Of a DNA stretch of 64,000 bases, positions 62,319 to 64,000 are shown piece after piece (position 1 is the first letter of the stretch; each line of letters starts with the position of its first letter). Source of the DNA: Marinicella litoralis (GTDB lineage Bacteria > Pseudomonadota > Gammaproteobacteria > Xanthomonadales > Marinicellaceae). Location: assembly GCF_002591915.1 (NCBI RefSeq), contig NZ_NIHB01000002.1, forward strand, positions 690,133 to 754,132, read 5' to 3'. Below the pieces are notes generated by a model, which was given only the letters and a program-made list of their open reading frames with translations, searched no databases and was not told the DNA's origin. The position numbers were made by a program, and so were the translations under genes.

Positions 62319-63490
62319 ACTTTCGACTCCTTTTTCGAGACGCGGTAATTGAGCTTGCGGTTTTCAAATGAGATTCTGAAAACCACGGCCAAGGCAATGA
62401 TGTTCATCATAATGGCACTACCACCTGAAGAGATAAACGGTAAGGTCAATCCTTTGGTTGGTAACAATCCCAAATTAACACCCATACTTAAAAATGCCTG
62501 TAACGCCATCCAAACAGCTATTCCAGTACACATAAAACCAGCAAACTCATTGCCATTGTCAAAGGCATTCCTCGCTATTTTGAAAATTCGATAAATCATC
62601 AAAACGAATAAGGCGATCATGGCCAAAACACCAATGAATCCCATCTCTTCTGCATACACAGCGAAAATAAAATCAGTATGTGCTTCAGGCAAGTAAAATA
62701 ATTTCTGTACGCTAGAACCAATGCCGACACCCGAAATTTCGCCCCTACCAATCGCAATCAATGCTTGGATTAATTGAAAACCTGCATTGTATGGGTCTTG
62801 CCATGGGTCAACAAAATTCACCAGCCTTTTAACTCGATAAGGTTCAGCCCAAGCAATGACGGCCATGGCAGAACCTGCCAATAAACTGATAACCGATAAA
62901 TCTCGGTACCTGGCTCCTGCAATGTAAATCATGATCAAAGTGATGATCATCAACAAGGCAGCAGAACCAAAATCAGGTTGGACCAACAACAATCCGGCTA
63001 TCACCACCACCATAACCAATGGTTTCAACACACCTAACATCGAATGTTGGATGCTTTTTTTGTGTTTAACCACATAAGCAGCCAATGACATGATCAATGC
63101 CAATTTCACCGCTTCAACCACTTGGAATCTTGAAACGCCTAGATTTATCCATCTTTTTGCACCATTGACTTCAACACCAATCCCAGGAATCAACACCATG
63201 ACCAATGACAAAACACCCAATATCAAAGCAGGACGAGACAATCGATTCATCCAATCAGAAGATATATTCATCATGATCAAGGCACAACCACCGCCCAAAC
63301 CAATGAACAACAAATGCCGTTTGAAGTAATACAAAGAATCATGAATGGTATTTTCAGCCACGGCTATGGAAGACGATGCAACCATGACTGCGCCAATTGA
63401 CAACAAAGAAATAAATGCCACAGCCAGCCACCCGTCCACGCCTACCGTGTACCAATTGACTTTAACTATTTTTTGATTCTTTTGTGTCAC
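62315..63490 (-). CDS. ftsW: FtsW, SEDS-family septal peptidoglycan glycosyltransferase
   Basis: A 391-residue polytopic protein with about ten membrane helices. Conserved SEDS segments are visible: KRWINLGVSRFQ, VQPDFGSAALL, and the C-terminal LPTKGLTLPFISSGGSA. It polymerises lipid II at the septum with FtsI. The gene begins 4 nt after the mraY stop, leaving no room for the murD that normally stands between mraY and ftsW. Confidence 0.96.
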   Translation of the reverse strand: MTQKNQKIVKVNWYTVGVDGWLAVAFISLLSIGAVMVASSSIAVAENTIHDSLYYFKRHLLFIGLGGGCALIMMNISSDWMNRLSRPALILGVLSLVMVLIPGIGVEVNGAKRWINLGVSRFQVVEAVKLALIMSLAAYVVKHKKSIQHSMLGVLKPLVMVVVIAGLLLVQPDFGSAALLMIITLIMIYIAGARYRDLSVISLLAGSAMAVIAWAEPYRVKRLVNFVDPWQDPYNAGFQLIQALIAIGRGEISGVGIGSSVQKLFYLPEAHTDFIFAVYAEEMGFIGVLAMIALFVLMIYRIFKIARNAFDNGNEFAGFMCTGIAVWMALQAFLSMGVNLGLLPTKGLTLPFISSGGSAIMMNIIALAVVFRISFENRKLNYRVSKKESKV

Positions 63491-63494
63491 TGTA

Positions 63495-64000
63495 TTATCT
63501 GATTTTTAATGTTGCTAAGCCGATCAAGACCAAAATGATAGAAATAATCCAAAAACGAACGATGACCTTGGGTTCAGCCCACCCTTTCAATTCAAAGTGA
63601 TGGTGGATTGGTGCCATTCTAAATATGCGTTTACCTGTTAACTTAAATGAAGCCACTTGTAAGATGACTGAAACAGTCTCCATCACAAATACACCGCCCA
63701 TGATAAAGAAGACGAATTCTTGCCTGGTGACAAATGCCACCAAACCCAAAGCGGCGCCCAAGGCCAATGCGCCCACATCTCCCATAAATACTTGCGCTGG
63801 GTAGGTATTGAACCAAAGAAACCCTAACCCTGAACCGGCTATGGCTGCACAGAAAATAGTCATTTCACCGGTACCAGGTATGAATGGCAATAACAAGTAA
63901 TCTGAAATAACCGCATTGCCAGATACATAGGCAAAAATGCCTAAAGCAGTGCCAACCAAAACCGTAGGCATGATAGCCAAACCATCTAAACCATCGGTTA
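63495..64000 (-). CDS. mraY: MraY, phospho-MurNAc-pentapeptide transferase (partial, N-terminus outside window)
   Basis: The last ~168 codons of MraY; the 5' part is beyond the right edge. The frame enters with [16 protein letters not shown], the conserved cytosolic loop with catalytic Asp residues. [22 protein letters not shown] and [17 protein letters not shown] follow, the HHH loop and Asp typical of MraY. It transfers phospho-MurNAc-pentapeptide to undecaprenyl phosphate (lipid I). The last bases of the reading frame are 4 nt before ftsW. Confidence 0.96.
   Translation of the reverse strand, partial: TDGLDGLAIMPTVLVGTALGIFAYVSGNAVISDYLLLPFIPGTGEMTIFCAAIAGSGLGFLWFNTYPAQVFMGDVGALALGAALGLVAFVTRQEFVFFIMGGVFVMETVSVILQVASFKLTGKRIFRMAPIHHHFELKGWAEPKVIVRFWIISIILVLIGLATLKIR

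Noticed and set aside
1-64000. CRISPR arrays, insertion sequences, prophage or integrase
   Set aside because: I saw no regularly spaced repeats, no transposase or integrase motifs, and no terminal repeats.

Overview
The window is a chromosomal stretch of a Gram-negative bacterium, most likely a gammaproteobacterium. Support comes from gene order: the mraY-ftsW-murG-murC-ddl-ftsQ-ftsA-ftsZ-lpxC division/cell-wall cluster, clpS-clpA convergent with infA, and divergent pmbA/darP. Single genes point the same way (zapG, rraA, ssb, IscA-type, type II secretion). The DNA is moderately AT-rich. An alkane monooxygenase, multihaem cytochrome, secreted beta-helix protein, ECF sigma/Ser-Thr kinase pair and MurD2-MurL pair suggest a free-living, probably marine, Marinicella- or Xanthomonadales-like lineage. 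That placement is inference. I see no insertion sequence, prophage, CRISPR array or rRNA, and one tRNA.

Layout. 1-2.7 kb: polysaccharide glycosyltransferases. 2.8-5.1 kb: an ECF sigma, a membrane anti-sigma-like protein and a double-PDZ protein. 5.2 kb: tRNA-Val. 5.3-9.7 kb: DUF4287/DUF5655 protein, five-haem cytochrome, ComEA-like protein, ZapG, DUF2288 and Sel1 proteins. 9.7-14.4 kb: murD2-murL-pmbA, with darP divergent. 14.4-16.5 kb: a two-component system. 16.5-24.3 kb: a lipid-modification cluster with two Cfa-type methyltransferases, DUF1295, DUF2878, DUF1365, an FAD oxidoreductase, a desaturase, and divergent NTF2-like and chalcone-isomerase-like proteins. 24.3-29.7 kb: diguanylate cyclase, DUF523/DUF1722, DEAD-box helicase, alkB. 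30-32.8 kb: clpS-clpA/infA. 32.9-45.3 kb: a secreted protein, then one long leftward run: acyl-CoA dehydrogenase, gspC-D-E-F, ftsE-ftsX, a double-receiver regulator and ung. 45.5-48.9 kb: ECF sigma plus Ser/Thr kinase-TPR. 48.9-54.5 kb: secreted beta-helix protein, ssb, pseudopilin, IscA-type, rraA, phasin, TPR-like protein. 54.6-64 kb: lpxC to mraY.

How the parts fit. The most telling point is the peptidoglycan route. The murD slot between mraY and ftsW is empty: the two genes are 4 nt apart. A MurD-like ligase instead sits 45-50 kb away, overlapping a MurL-type gene. This is the arrangement of the alternative D-glutamate pathway, in which L-Glu is added to UDP-MurNAc-L-Ala and then epimerised in place. 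The other themes are membrane-lipid modification (16.5-24.3 kb), hydrocarbon and fatty-acid use (alkB, acyl-CoA dehydrogenase and phasin, the first two with operator-like palindromes at their promoters), and secretion (gspCDEF plus two exported proteins sharing a short C-terminal motif).

Limits: functions were assigned by recognising families and motifs by eye, with no database search. Several starts are uncertain, as noted. No gene-free stretch exceeds about 300 bases; the longest are 29705-29986 and 55502-55769.
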